DNA from: Adiantum capillus-veneris | Taxonomy: Eukaryota > Streptophyta > Polypodiopsida > Polypodiales > Pteridaceae | Direction of reading: 5' to 3' | Assembly (NCBI GenBank): GCA_014529385.2 | Contig: CM043957.1 | Span: 65,235,003-65,299,002 of the forward strand | DNA: 64,000 nucleotides | Shown here: one piece after another, positions 33,798 through 45,624 of the stretch | How positions within the stretch are numbered: position 1 is the first letter of the stretch | Layout of the letters: each line of letters starts with the position of its first letter | The notes under the pieces: model-generated | Database searches by the model: none | Seen by the model: only the letters and a program-made list of their open reading frames with translations | What the model was told of the DNA's origin: nothing | Made by a program: the position numbers and the translations under genes

Positions 33798-35714
33798 TGG
33801 AAATGAAGGTAGTCCCAACAACAATCCTCTTGAATCACATTCCTCTGCACATACATTTTAAGAAGAATAAAGAGGAGGAGCAAGCCCCAAAAGGTAAAAG
33901 AAAACTGTTGGGAACAGGAGCACACCTATTCAAAGATCCTCTTTTCAGGAATCTAACCAAGAAAGCACTGGATAAGCTAAAAAAAGATGTCGACCTCAAC
34001 AAACACAACACGTGGGACCTCTTTGATCGGAGCATCCAGAAAGCAATCAAAACCTCGGGCCCCCAAATCAAGAAAGCTAGGGAGGATCACCTGTTGCATC
34101 TTACAGTGGAGGTACAATTGCTTACCACTATAAAAGCCAATGGGCATGCTACTGAGGTCGAACACAAACGATGGCTTCAAGCCAAATCGAACCTTGCTAA
34201 TGAGCAGTTAGAAGATATCAAAAAGGCTAGACTTCTCTATAGGGAGACTTTTTTGCAACCAGAAGCCTCCAATCAAGCTCAGTTTTTTAGGGCTTTAAAA
34301 ATCAAGAAGAGCCAGGGCCACGTCTGGATGAGAAAGGGACAGCAGTTCATAACCAAGATGAAATGGCTGGTCTGATGCTGAGCTATCTCAGTCAAATCAT
34401 TGGATGGTCGGAGACCCAGACCTAGTCCCAAGAAGTCAAATCATTGAAACGGCTAGAGGGACCTTGCTTTAGAGTGTTAAAAAGGAAATTCCCCACTGAG
34501 AAGCTAATAACTTGGAACGGGCATTTTTCGATGAATGTGCACTAGCATTGCAAGCCCTTGGCAAGGAAAAGTCCCTTGGTTGGGATGGGATGACGGTGGA
34601 ATGCTATAGAGAATTTCAGGATGATCTCAAGGCCCCAATCACAAGGTTGGCCAATAAAGCCATGGTCGAAGGGTCGTTGGAGACAAGTGTAAAGAGAGGG
34701 CTTATCAAGCCCATCCCAAAACAGATCTGCTGTTCTAAACTGAAACATTGGCGCCCAATAACGATAATGTCGGTGGACTACAAAATTATAGCTAAAGCAG
34801 TGGCCCTCAGACTAGCCCCTTACTAACCAAGATCATCTCCCCCCATCAACATGGTTTCATTAAAGGAAGATCCATTTACGATAACATATTGGCAGCAATG
34901 GTGGGCATAGAATACGCAGCTGTCACAAAGCAGGAGTGCATTCTGCTGTTGCAGTTAGACCTGGACAAGGCCTATGATAGAATAACATGGACATATATAG
35001 AAGCCGTCATGGAAGCTCTAGGCTTTGGACCGCGCCTCTGTCCAGCTGGTTCGCGTTATGGGGGCTGGAAGCCAGTCAGAGCTTCTATTCAATGATAGAA
35101 TTGTGGGCTCTTTTGAGGTCAAAAGGTCAATTAAACAGGGATTCCCTCTCGCCCCCTTACTTTTCGCCATAGGATCACATCCTTTAATCACAACGCTCGA
35201 AGCTAGTGCTGAACAAGGGGAGGTCCAAGGCCTTGTTTTACCAGGAAATAGACAACTCCTGGCAAAAATATTTGCAGAAGATTCTCTCCTCTTCTTGAAG
35301 GCGTGCCCTTGGGTCATTAGAAAAGCTCTAGAGATTGTACAAATGTTCTCAATAGCTTCGGGGTCCCAGTGTAATATAGAGAAGTCAAGGATGATTTCCC
35401 TATCGAAAAATGACTCATTTGACCCTACTGTCTGGTCAGGGGAGATTATCACAAAAGGGAATATCTTTAGACATCTGGGAGCCCCCTTGGGGGTGGATGT
35501 AACTCATAAGCAAAGATTCGAGTGGGTGCTTGAAAAAATCAAAACAAAAATGAGTAGGTGGGAGTATACTCTTCTCCCATTCCCAAGTCGGATAAAAGTG
35601 ATGAATGCCTTTATGATTCCTTATATTGCCTTCACTAGCCCGCTTCTCAAGATGGCTAAGTGCCACTGTAAAGAGTTCTTAAAACCAGTAAAAACTTTTT
35701 TAATGGAAAAATAA
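33798..35714 (+). pseudogene. LINE ORF2 reverse transcriptase region
   Basis: The linker is read in the 33635-34375 frame, then the RT: KEKSLGWDGMTVECYREFQD and LKHWRPITIMSVDYKIIAKA. The palm follows with LLQLDLDKAYDRITW (first catalytic Asp), GFPLAPLLFAIGSHPL, and the usual F-A-D-D box as FAEDSLLFLKA, so one catalytic Asp is Glu. Stops or frame changes lie near 34373, 34826, 35030 and 35712. GAPLGVDVTHKQRFEWVLEK and the thumb-like region follow. The motifs are those of plant L1-like LINEs. Confidence 0.85.
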
Positions 35715-35802
35715 CACGAAATCTTCTAGGCCATGGCAATGGACCCGTTGGGAATCAGCTGCTCGGCCAGGGAATCAAGGAGGCCTCGAGATTCTCAACC
35801 CT

Positions 35803-36810
35803 GTGGCCCATGCAAAAGCTTGTTGCGCCAAATTTGTTGTTTCCTTGGCTAAACAGGATCAAGTTTGGGCTGTCATGATCAGAGATATGATTGAAGCAAC
35901 TAAACTTGGCACGAAGGGTGGAAAGTGGAGAGGGGTGGAGGTCCATGACAAACTGTTAGCCCCGGCGTGGTCTACCTTAAGACTGGGGGGCAAACTGGGG
36001 GGCAGCTCAGGAGAATTGGTAAGAAAATGCAATAGAGTAGCAGGAGTCTTAAAGTGGGGGGAAGAAGCCAGATACTTCAAGAACTCCATCTTGCATTGGT
36101 CCCCCTGGCTCTCCAAAGTTGTAGATCCGCCACAAACTCCCTATTGGATTGAGACAGCCAGGAAGCTGAATAATAAGGGTCTGAACCAACTTGAGCACTT
36201 CTGGGACAGTGTCAACAAGAGTTGGAAAACTATTGACCTTATGGTTGCCCAGTACCAACTAAATAGCTTGGAGGTCTTGCTTGTCCACAAAGTGATGAAA
36301 GTGCTTGACAATCTAGTGATGCCAATCTGTGCTTCGTAGTTAGATTGGAATGCCTGGAAATGGCCTGGAAGCAGTCTCTTGTGGAAACCCCATACTAAAA
36401 TCATTTATCAGACAATGATGCAAATGAAGAATTGGTCTAGCCCCCTTAACAAGTTATGAAAAAAGCAATGGCCGGAGGAAAGGTGGGAGCATGTAATGGA
36501 AAACATATGGAAGCCAAAGGTTCCGTAGTACATGAAGGTTTTCTTATGGAAGGTTATTTGGGGTGCTCTACCAAGACGGGGGTGAAGATTCAAGAGAGAG
36601 GGATTGGGTCAGATCGATGCTTGGGGTGCAGATTAGCTAGTGAAGATCTGGCCCACCTGCTCATGGACTGCCCAACTATAAAAGGCCTAGCAGGGAAAGT
36701 ATGCAAGTGGGTCCAGAGAACATGGAAAATTAGTTTTTTCAAGACTGACCTTTGCCTTGGAAGTAGAAATTCAGGTAGTCCTGCACTCCTCGTCAGCACT
36801 TAGATCGTCA
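35803..36810 (+). pseudogene. LINE ORF2 C-terminal zinc region
   Basis: After the RT, a frame with HDKLLAPAWSTLRLGG-type text (35803-36339) is followed by KVFLWKVIWGALPRRG. Then RCLGCRLASEDLAHLLMDC (near 36620-36670) gives a C-x2-C...H-x4-C pattern. This matches the zf-RVT region that follows the RT in many plant LINEs. It is broken by several stops. Confidence 0.75.
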
Positions 36811-37240
36811 GATACGTCTTCTTTCATAATGTATGGCAGACAAGGAACTGCCGTGTTTTTGAAGAAGGATTTGAGGTGGCAAGCTTCGCAGAAATTATAC
36901 AAGAAAGCAAAGTGCTATATGGGCACTCGGGCGCAAACATCACTTGGAAGGATTGGTCTAGGACTACTTGTGCCTTGTTATCAGTAGATGGAATGCCTAG
37001 GATGGGGGTAAATCTTGGCCATTGATAAATAAAAGATCTCAGAATGACAAGACGGTATGGGCTTTGTGTATCAAGGATGTGGAGGTGGGGGTGGTAGGGG
37101 TGGCTGCCCTGATAGCCGTTGTAATTTTGATCCCTGGATGTTGTCATGGCTTAACATGAGAATGACAAAACCTTGTAATTTTTTGGGCTGCTCAATATAA
37201 TCCACTCACAATTGTGAGTTTTGCCAAAAAAAAGGTGCAA

Positions 37241-38007
<767 letters not shown>

Positions 38008-38240
38008 GATAGAATTAGAGCACTCCTAAGTTTGTTGAACAAGGGCTAGCACCTCATGAAAAATAATGTCTATGAGAAGTTTCTCCAATCTTGGTATCAA
38101 AGAATGCTTTGCAGCATCTACTAAGAGGTCGTGTCATGCATCACTTTTATAAATGCAATAGACTATACATGTAAGAATAGAGTATTGATAGTGTTCCACT
38201 TGGAAGAGAAGATAGCCCTATGAGAATAGAGACATTGTTT

Positions 38241-38275
38241 CCTTGGCCGCAGCAACGCGCGGGTCACATACTAGT
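38241..38275 (+). mobile_element. Possible Helitron 3' terminus
   Basis: The stretch CCGCAGCAACGCGCGGGTCA can pair CCGC with GCGG as a short hairpin. It is followed about eight bases later by CTAG at 38271-38274 and then T. Plant Helitrons end with a GC-rich hairpin a few bases before CTRR and insert before T, and the CGCGCGGG...ACTAGT wording is familiar from such ends. If real, this belongs to a + strand non-autonomous element whose 5' TC end would lie to the left, possibly where the CT array starts at 37892. Confidence 0.5.
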
Positions 38276-39727
38276 AAAGTACTAATGATCTACTACATAT
38301 GTTATCTTTTGTATATGCTCATATGCACTATGTAAAACCTCTATTCAAATGACATAACTTGAAGTTCTACTCTACTATATATGCCATCTTTTGTAGCTGC
38401 TCATTTGCACTATGTACTACCTCTATTCAACTGCAATTAAGGGTGGATTCACAAACGTTCGCGGATATTTGTGAGCTCCAAATTCCTTGTCCGCCCAGAT
38501 TTGCAACACCTTGAATGGACGTCTCCAATAATTTTCACAAAAAAATTGCGGACAAAAGAAATATAAAAATTGTCATAATTTAACAGGTCGTCGTGGCTTC
38601 CCTTGGTTAGTTTAGCAAGTGCCTGCAGACACAGCAACCATGGTTGGAGTTTTTCACGCTTTCAGCTTTTTGTATGTCCACAAGCTCCATGGGATGGGCG
38701 ATGGGGGGGGGGGTCCGAGCATTGCTGCAATTTGTCCACTGAGTCAGCTGCCAGCTTATGGCCATCCGGGTAGTGTGTGAAGCTGTTTCAGGAATGTTCG
38801 TTGAAGTGGTGTCTTTTATTGGAAGTATGCAATCACATGGGAATGTCTGTGGACATTTTTGAATGCATCCTAATGAAGTTATTATTTGTATATGCTCACA
38901 TGCGGTAGGGGGTATCGACTGGAGTTTATTGAAAAAACAATGTGAATCAAGCAAGATGCGATGTGTCACGCGAAGCAGGGGAAATCACATCAAAGGGTGC
39001 ACCGACTCAGCAAGGTTGAAGGCTGCCCATGGGGAGAGTCGCAATGCTTGTGAGGGTGCCCTGGAGCTTGGAGCTGGCACGCGCAGAGCTCCTAGAGTCT
39101 TTTTTTTTTCAATTATACGACTAGCCACTGCTTACAGCCTGATGTGTTGGTGCGTGTGGTCATGAGAGTGATAAAGTGGTCATACATGTTGCGGGGTAGA
39201 GTTCGACTGTGTTGTAGCCCTTTAAAATTAGCATTGGTATTAAAAGTTCCACCTAAGGGGAGAGGAATCTAGTGGAGAAATGAATATAGTAAATGATTAT
39301 ACACTACCATGTCACATACTGTACTGGCTCAAATATTAAAAAAACCACATAATGTACTTGCTCAAATATTAAAAAAACCACTGACTTTCACGATCCCCTC
39401 CCCACAAACGAAAAAAAACTCACGTCTGCAGTCGTATCACCCCCCTCACTCCTAGCCTAGCTCCACCTTCGGCTCCGTGCCCCTCCCCCATCACTGACAT
39501 GGTTGGGCTCGCCTGAGCTCCCTCGAGAGCTCTGGGCGCATGAGTAGCAGTCGAGCTGCGATTTATAATGGATATTCCCAAATCCCCTCAAAACTCCATG
39601 TCTGAACGCGCGATAGAGACAGGAGAGAGACACCTTACTCCCTTCTTTGTCGTATTCCCTCATACCTTCCTCCTCCTCTCTTGTGCATGCCCTCCTTCCC
39701 TCCTCACGGCTTTTGGCTCCCCCTGTG

Positions 39728-39797
<70 letters not shown>

Positions 39798-40250
39798 AGG
39801 GAGGGAGGGAGATCAAACCGCCCATCGCCTTTGTGCAGCTCAATATCACCTTCGACAATTTTCTAGAATGACCCTCCCCCCTTTCTTTTTGCCTCCCCTC
39901 CAATTCTTTTCCCCCGATAACCCAGGGATGAATCTCATTCGAATTCGAGGCAATTCACCATTTTTTCTGAAATCAAATAGACATAGTGTAGCCCAACTAG
40001 TATGCCTTGATTGCCAAGCTTTGGAGGAGGTAGAGCAAGGCATAAAGTTGGAGAGTGCCGGAATGAGTTCTGATATGTACAATGTATAAGTTATTGAGAA
40101 GCAATAGCAAAGAATACTATTAATGTGTGATGAAGGCAAGGTGCAACATTTGTATGTCATGTATAAGTTTGTTGTAAAATATATAAGTTGTTGCTACACG
40201 GCTTGTTTTTTATTTCTTGATCATTTTTTATAGAAGTATTAGACATGGAA
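38276..40250. other. No gene recognised; short decayed tandem repeat
   Basis: An imperfect tandem pair lies at about 38288-38350 and 38371-38432 (CTACTACATATGTTATCTTT and CTACTATATATGCCATCTTT, both ending in ACCTCTATTCAA). The remainder, including 100-170 codon frames near 38863 and 39568, shows low-complexity translation or no motif, and I do not call genes. Confidence 0.45.
39731..39811. repeat. Microsatellite (GA)n(GGGA)n
   Basis: About 60 bases of GA followed by five GGGA units. Long frames over it are repeat artefacts. Confidence 0.96.
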
Positions 40251-40252
40251 GT

Positions 40253-42157
40253 TTATAGAAGGTGAGCTTGAAGAAATGTTGATAAGTGGTATTGTGGTAG
40301 CTTAGCTGGCTGCGGGAATGGATTGTCTATTTCTCTTGATGTTATTGCAAGACATCTAGGTAATGTGGATGGACTACTATCTTGATCAGTCGTTGAGCTG
40401 CAGTACATGTAGCAGTTGAACCCTAAAATTGAAAGCTGCATGATGTTGTTGTAGAAAAAATTACAGAACTTAAGCTAAACAGAACATAACATAAAAAGTC
40501 TCACAGATAATAGAGAAACATAACTCAAAAATTATCATAGATATTAGAGGAAAAGACTCTTGAGAAGTAGTTTAATACAGAAGAGAGACCTGAATGAGAG
40601 ATGTTACCCTAGAACAAAGATTGAATGTCGTTGCACGCTATATTTTTCTATGGTGTTTTAAATAATAGTATTTCTTGCAGCTTGGAGGATGTCCCTTCAA
40701 ATTATTGTATCCTTTGGTGGACGTTGCATCTTGAGTAATTATATCTTGTGCTTCTAGTGCAATAGCAATGCTCCTATCGTGTGTATTGTGTAGTACATGA
40801 AACTCGAAGTTTTGACAAAATGGTGGAAAGGACGACACATCATGTTTCATCCGTTTTGGTGGATTTGTCATGTGCGCTCTTTTCCTAGCTTCAAAATCGG
40901 ATGTCATGCCTATATAAACACAGTTATTGATTTTTCATCTAATAGAGTATACTATGTAGCTCTCTTCGTCTGTCGTTGTCTTTTAGGAGTTGGAGCAGTG
41001 TCGGAACGGACCGCTTCCTTTTGTGAAGTAGTTATATTGTTGGGGATCTCCTTGTTGGTATCGTTGTCGTTTTCCTGCACTGAAGTGGTGGGTTCAATAA
41101 TTAGATAATTATTTAATTAGATACTTATATTCTTTAAGGGGTACAGATGGTTATCATATAGCGGTTCAAGCTTTCGAAATGGATTGGTTGTCTCACCAAA
41201 CCGGGCATCAAAAAGGTCTTTGTTAAAATGCCATGTGAATTTCTCATCAGTTAAGATTGCTCTCTCGTTCCCTTTGAATTCGTTTGAAAACTCTTTGACC
41301 GTGTTGGAAGTGCCTAGCTTGCTGTATTCTTGTCAAGGACGACCAATTTATCAAGGGCAATTTTTTAACCGTAGTGAAGCATCTCGATTGTGTAGGTGGT
41401 GATTCTAGCAGTCTTTGTGTTCAGTATTTCTTGTGCTTCTGTGTTTAGTAGTAGTTTGTTTGACTTGTCAAAGTCAATGCCCAACGATAGAAGTATCTCT
41501 TTTTGTACCCTATAGAAAAAGATAGATGTTGTAGGAGCAACCAAATCTGTTAATGTTTAGTGTTTGTAATACAAGAATATGAAGAGTTCAAAGTACCTGT
41601 TGCTAACTTTAGCTCGCTATTTCTATATTCTTTGTTCTTATTGCTGCATTTATTGATGTATGAGTGGAGGAGCTGAGTCATGCAGAACCCTTCAATGAAT
41701 GCACCCGGGGCCTCGCCAGCCATATTTGCTAGTTGCACTTGATTTGAAGTTGGGTATACGGAAGAACTGTTTTTTGGTTTTGAGGTAGTTGCGATGCTGA
41801 TGAACCTATCAAATATCTGAATGATAGAGAAAGAGAAATATCATGGTTGTGCCTTCTAAATATTGAATGACATAAAATGTAGCTACGAAATAGATTAATG
41901 CAAGGAGTGGTTACCTGGTCGATGTCCATAAGGAGATGCTGGAGGTTGTTACTTGCTGTGAAGGAGATCTGCATTCAAGAAAATTGTCGTCAAAGAATTG
42001 ATTGTATAGTCCATGCACCGAATGAGATGAAAGACCCAAAGAAGTAGAGGACTTGTTTGTGAAAATGAGGGAGGAAATGTTTAACCATTGGGGGAGTGTT
42101 TTACTGGCCGGCCAAAACATCCTTGGGGTTGGAATGTTCAATATTTTGAGATGGCGT
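40253..42157 (-). pseudogene. Helitron gene tail: helicase C-terminus and downstream exons
   Basis: On the minus strand, directly beyond the inserted LTR element, the frame RHLKILNIPTPRMFWPASKT (42155 downward) continues the last Pif1-like motif that breaks off at 45625. It runs on through an unrecognised segment. Several intron-like junctions are visible on the minus strand: a TGCAG before ATCTCCTTCACAGC, GACCAG|GTAACC...CATTCAG|ATATTTG, and GCAACAG|GTACTTTG...TTAACAG|ATTTGG. Joined, they keep a frame including DFDKSNKLLLNTEAQEILN and later KFTWHFNKDLFDARFGE, then a basic end TPKRQRQTKRAT. An RPA-like role would fit plant Helitrons but I cannot show it. Confidence 0.45.
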
Positions 42158-43031
42158 TGTTGGTCGCATTTCTAACACCCCATTTTTTGTAAATTTGTAC
42201 ATACGAACATGACGCCCGATGTCAAAAGTGTGTGTGGGCTTTCTCTTTGTGGGGTTTTTATCTTGCTTTAGCAAGCACATGTACATGCACTGCAAGTCGC
42301 TAGTCTAGTGACAGCTGTCGGGCTACTGTAAGTGCCTATGAGTGAGTTTTTTGAAGCGAGACTTGTATATAAATTAAACTCATGTACAAACTTAAAAAAT
42401 TTCAGCCAAAATCCAGAATTTTGCAGGCTTGAGCTCGTTGTGCCTCCTTGATGGTTCCGGTTGCAGTTTTTGCCTCCGCCTTGCCTACTCTACACGTAGT
42501 CGTACCGGGACAGCTCCCTGTTAGCATCAATTTTGCATGTAGCGGCGTGTAGATTCAATTTTTATCATCTTCATATTTCTCACTAGTCATTTTTCAAGCT
42601 TTCTCTCAAGCTTTAAAGTGTCCCAATTGGAGTTGTACTCATCAAGTTACGACTAGTTCTCTGCAGGGTTATGGCTATGGCAGCCTACTGGCGAATTGTG
42701 TGCAGACCGATTAGGAGGGCATGTATCTATGAATTGTGGAATTGATGTTGAATTTGTGGGTTTGTGATGTTAAATGGTGAAAGAGGAGACCTTTTTCTTC
42801 ATACGCATTGGTCGGCGTGTGCTGTAAATCCGTGCTCTGGTAGGGTTTTGCTCCTATGTGACATAGTCTCTTGGGTGGACGACGACTAGTAAATTCCCAA
42901 GGGGACTACTCTTGTTGGACTTGTGGTGTTTTATATGGATTTTCCAAAGCTTTTGGTTTTGTTGTAGTGCTCTTTCAATGCTCTTGGGTGAGATCGCTAT
43001 AGAGGTGTTTTAGTTTGCTTGTTTCCCAACA
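42158..43031 (+). repeat. 5' LTR of the gag-only element
   Basis: Begins TGTTGGTCGCATTTC and ends TTTCCCAACA. A TATA-like TATATAA lies at 42366-42373. The primer site TTTTGGTGCCCGCCACCGAG follows immediately (from about 43035). Confidence 0.85.
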
Positions 43032-43033
43032 GT

Positions 43034-43062
43034 GTTTTGGTGCCCGCCACCGAGGATCTTCT
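43034..43062 (+). other. Primer binding site of the gag-only element
   Basis: TTTTGGTGCCCGCCACCGAG followed by GATCTTCTTC, close to the Tat-like element's block TTTTGGCGCCCCCACGGAGG. This is the expected position just inside the 5' LTR. Confidence 0.65.
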
Positions 43063-43089
43063 TCAAGTGACCCTCAATTGACAGCTTTG

Positions 43090-43900
43090 ATGGCTATGGT
43101 GACGGAGTTTACAAGTTTCTATGGTCATGTAGGTGAGGATGCCCTGATGCATTCGTTGAGAAGATGGAATTTTCTTGTTTGATTTCAAATAAGGAAGATC
43201 CAATGATATGCTCAAGATTTTGTTCTTTTGCTTGAAAGAAGATGCAAGGACATGGTATGATGAGTATGAGTCTTGGTGGAACTCATCTCAACCTTCACAA
43301 GTGATGAATTATCATGAGGTCAAGAAGGTCTTCCTTGAGAGTTCTAATAAGGTAGGGCACCCAACGGATGTATGGCACTCCATTGAAGGACTTGTGCAAT
43401 GTGATGGTCAAAGTGTAGATGCCTTTGTCAAGGAATTCAATGCTTTGTGGCGAAGATGGTGTGTTGCTTTGGGAAGTGATGCTCCTCCTCTTCTGCTTAA
43501 AAAGTGTATGTTTATGCAAAGTCTGAGGGTTGATTTGAAGTTAAAGGTTGAGCTTAAAAGGCCACTTACATTTGATGATGCAGTAAAGGTTGCAAATCAT
43601 AAGGAATGGAAGCTAGAGAGAGTGAAGCAACTTGGATTGCAAGAAGATGTGAAACCAAATGTATCTTATGTTTTAGACATAAATATGGACAAGGTATGCA
43701 ATGAAGGATTCCATGTTTCTCATTCTCTTGAGCATGTGAAAGAAGAATTCCATATGCATAATGAGGTCAAGAAGAATGCTCAATGTATGCCATCTTTGTT
43801 GTTTAAGAGATTTGATGTCAACGTTCATGTCAAAGATGATGATGCTAGTAAGGTGGATGTAGGCAAGAAGGCTACCATGGTCATGAATGAGTCTCAATAG
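43090..43900 (+). pseudogene. Gag of the gag-only element (two frameshifts)
   Basis: It starts at ATG 43090 (MAMVTEFTSFYGHVGEDA), parallel to MAFSYPEFHGRSDED of the Tat-like gag. It shifts frame near 43145 to read AFVEKMEFSCLISNKEDPM and shifts again into the long frame from 43208. That frame carries MLKILFFCLKEDARTWYDEY, VDAFVKEFNALWRRWCVALG and FDDAVKVANHKEWKLERVKQ. Each stretch lines up with the Tat-like gag (LLQICLKSDARVWSKAFEEE, VDAYIRKFSLAWERMCKALA, YEDALEVARKKEWKLRKMSQ). I see no zinc knuckle after it. Confidence 0.8.
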
Positions 43901-43933
43901 CAAGGAAATGATAATTTTAAATGTCCAAGTCGC

Positions 43934-44767
43934 ATGGATAATGATTTTAATATATGTTACAATGAGGAGGAGGATGTCTCCGATACCAATGTTGTTGTCG
44001 TCAATTCTTCTCTTGTAGATGAGGTAGTCGAGGATCACATGATGGAGGTCAAGGAAGATAACAACGATAATGAGGGTGTTGTGTATGCTGAGGGTTCTCA
44101 AGTATATGATTTTGGTGATTGTATGCAAAAGGGTGATGAAGCAATTAGGTATACTACTTGTGTTGTTGATGAAGAGCCTATCAATGAGAAACTTGATGAT
44201 GTGCATGATGGTGTGGGTGATCCTGCCTTAATTGATGAAGAGAATAGTGAGGTTTTAGAAGATATGGAAAATGATGGAGATTCTCTTGTTATGCCTCATG
44301 TGAATATGGTTGATGCTACCTTGTTTGATCCTCTTGTTAAGGAGCCTAAGTTATGCATGGAAGATAGCTTACCTATCAAGCATGGTGTGGTTGAGTTGGT
44401 GGATGGATGCTTAGCCAAGAGTGGGGATAATGAGATGGATATGCATGAGAATATGAAAATGGCTGAGGTAAAAGTGGAAGGCATTTTGGATGAGATGTTA
44501 AAGGCTTCCTTGCATGCGATAATAATGAAAGGGTCTTTCTCTGTTGTATTTGTTGAGAGTCCTTTATGCCTAAACAGGATTTGGATTCTACATATGGTTT
44601 ATGCTTTGATATTGGGAGTGACACAAATGATATGGATGGTGTTTCTTCATGCATTTTGTGCTTATTATAGCTTTTTGATCCAGGTGGGAAAAATTGTTAT
44701 GCTACTGCTGAGCATGAATGCTCTAGCAGACTGGAGGGTTGGCAAACTATGTTGGGTGCATTTTTGA
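43934..44767 (+). CDS. Acidic accessory frame of the gag-only element
   Basis: A 277-codon open frame with a strongly acidic first two-thirds (EEEDVSDTNVVVVNSSLVDE, KEDNNDNEGVVYAEG) and a short hydrophobic end. It replaces the whole pol region. The Tat-like polyprotein also has an acidic stretch between protease and RT, so this may be a drifted remnant of that linker. The last codons run into the 3' LTR. No function is assigned, and it may be non-coding sequence that has stayed open by chance. Confidence 0.4.
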   Translation: MDNDFNICYNEEEDVSDTNVVVVNSSLVDEVVEDHMMEVKEDNNDNEGVVYAEGSQVYDFGDCMQKGDEAIRYTTCVVDEEPINEKLDDVHDGVGDPALIDEENSEVLEDMENDGDSLVMPHVNMVDATLFDPLVKEPKLCMEDSLPIKHGVVELVDGCLAKSGDNEMDMHENMKMAEVKVEGILDEMLKASLHAIIMKGSFSVVFVESPLCLNRIWILHMVYALILGVTQMIWMVFLHAFCAYYSFLIQVGKIVMLLLSMNALADWRVGKLCWVHF

Positions 44768-45624
44768 CACCCCATTTTTTGTAAATTTGTACATATGGAC
44801 ATGACGTCTGATGTCAAAAGTGTGTGTGGACTTTCTTTTTGTGGGGCTTTTATCTTGATTTAGCAAGCACATGTACATGCACTGCAAGTCGCTAGTCTAG
44901 TGACAGCTGTCGGGCTATTGTAAGTGCCCGTGAGTGAGTTTTTTGAAGCGAGACTTGTATATAACTTAAACTCATGTACAAACTTAAAAAAGTTCAGCCA
45001 AACTCCAGAATTTTGCAGGTTTGAGCTCGTTGTGCCTCCTTGATGGTTTCCATTGCAGTTTTTGCCCCCGCCTTGCCTACTCTACGCGTAGTCATACCGG
45101 GACAGCTCCTTGTTTGCATCAATTTGCATGTAGCGGCGTGTAGATTCAAATTTTTTCATCTTCAGCTTTCTTGCCAGTCATTTTTCAATCTTTCTCTCAA
45201 GATTTAAAGTGCCCCAATTGGAGTTGTGCTCTTCAGGTTATGACTAGTTCTCTACAGGGTTATGGCTATGGCAGTCTAGTGGCAAATTGTATGCAGACAG
45301 ATTCGGAGGGCATGTATCTATGAATTATGGAATTGAGGTTGAAGTTATGAGTTTGTGTCATTCAATTGTGAAAGGAGAGTCTCTTGTCTTCATATGCATT
45401 GGTCGGCGTGTGCTGCAAATCCGTCCTTTTTTGATAGGGTTTTGCTCCTATGTGACATAGTCTCTTGGGTGGGCGACGGCTAGTAAATTCCCAAGGGTCT
45501 ACTCTTGTTGGACTTGTGATGTTTCAAAAGGATTTTCCAAAGATTTTGGTGTTGTTTTTGTTCTCTTTCAACGCTCTTGGGTGACATTGCTATAGAGGTG
45601 TTTCAGTTTGCTTGTTTCCCAACA
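44750..45624 (+). repeat. 3' LTR of the gag-only element
   Basis: Begins TGTTGGGTGCATTTT after the purine-rich CTGGAGGGTTGGCAAACTA and ends TTTCCCAACA. It shows clearly more differences from its partner than the Tat-like LTR pair shows, so this insertion is older. Confidence 0.85.

Larger units (their letters stand above)
32439..37231 (+). mobile_element. LINE (L1-like non-LTR retrotransposon), 5' truncated
   Basis: The order is ORF1 tail, endonuclease, RT and RT-associated zinc region, and a 3' end TTGTAATTTTTTGGGCTGCT followed by a short A tail (37225-37231). A 9-bp target duplication AAGGTGCAA flanks it (32430-32438 and 37232-37240). The 5' end falls inside the zinc knuckle of ORF1 (NNFGHFAKD), as expected from incomplete reverse transcription. 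At least six frame breaks make ORF2 non-functional. Confidence 0.9.
42158..45624 (+). mobile_element. Gag-only LTR retrotransposon (TR-GAG type), related to the Tat-like element
   Basis: Two direct LTRs of about 874 bases, TGTTGG...CCCAACA, enclose a primer site, a gag and an acidic frame, with no protease, RT or integrase. The layout matches the class of non-autonomous terminal-repeat elements carrying only gag. Gag text and primer-site block resemble those of the Tat-like element at 2.4-11.2 kb, which may therefore be the kind of element that mobilised it. The flanks GCGT (42154-42157) and ACGT (45625-45628) differ by one base and look like an aged 4-bp target duplication. It lies inside a Helitron helicase. 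Confidence 0.85.

Noticed and set aside
38863-39165. 100-codon plus-strand frame with cysteines
   Set aside because: No recognisable family and no supporting features; kept out of the gene list.
39568-40089. 173-codon frame with long Arg-Glu repeat
   Set aside because: Translation of a GA microsatellite; the flanking parts lack any motif.
40300-40345. A-box-like TAGCTTAGCTGGCTG
   Set aside because: No matching T arm or acceptor stem; it lies in the Helitron tail region.
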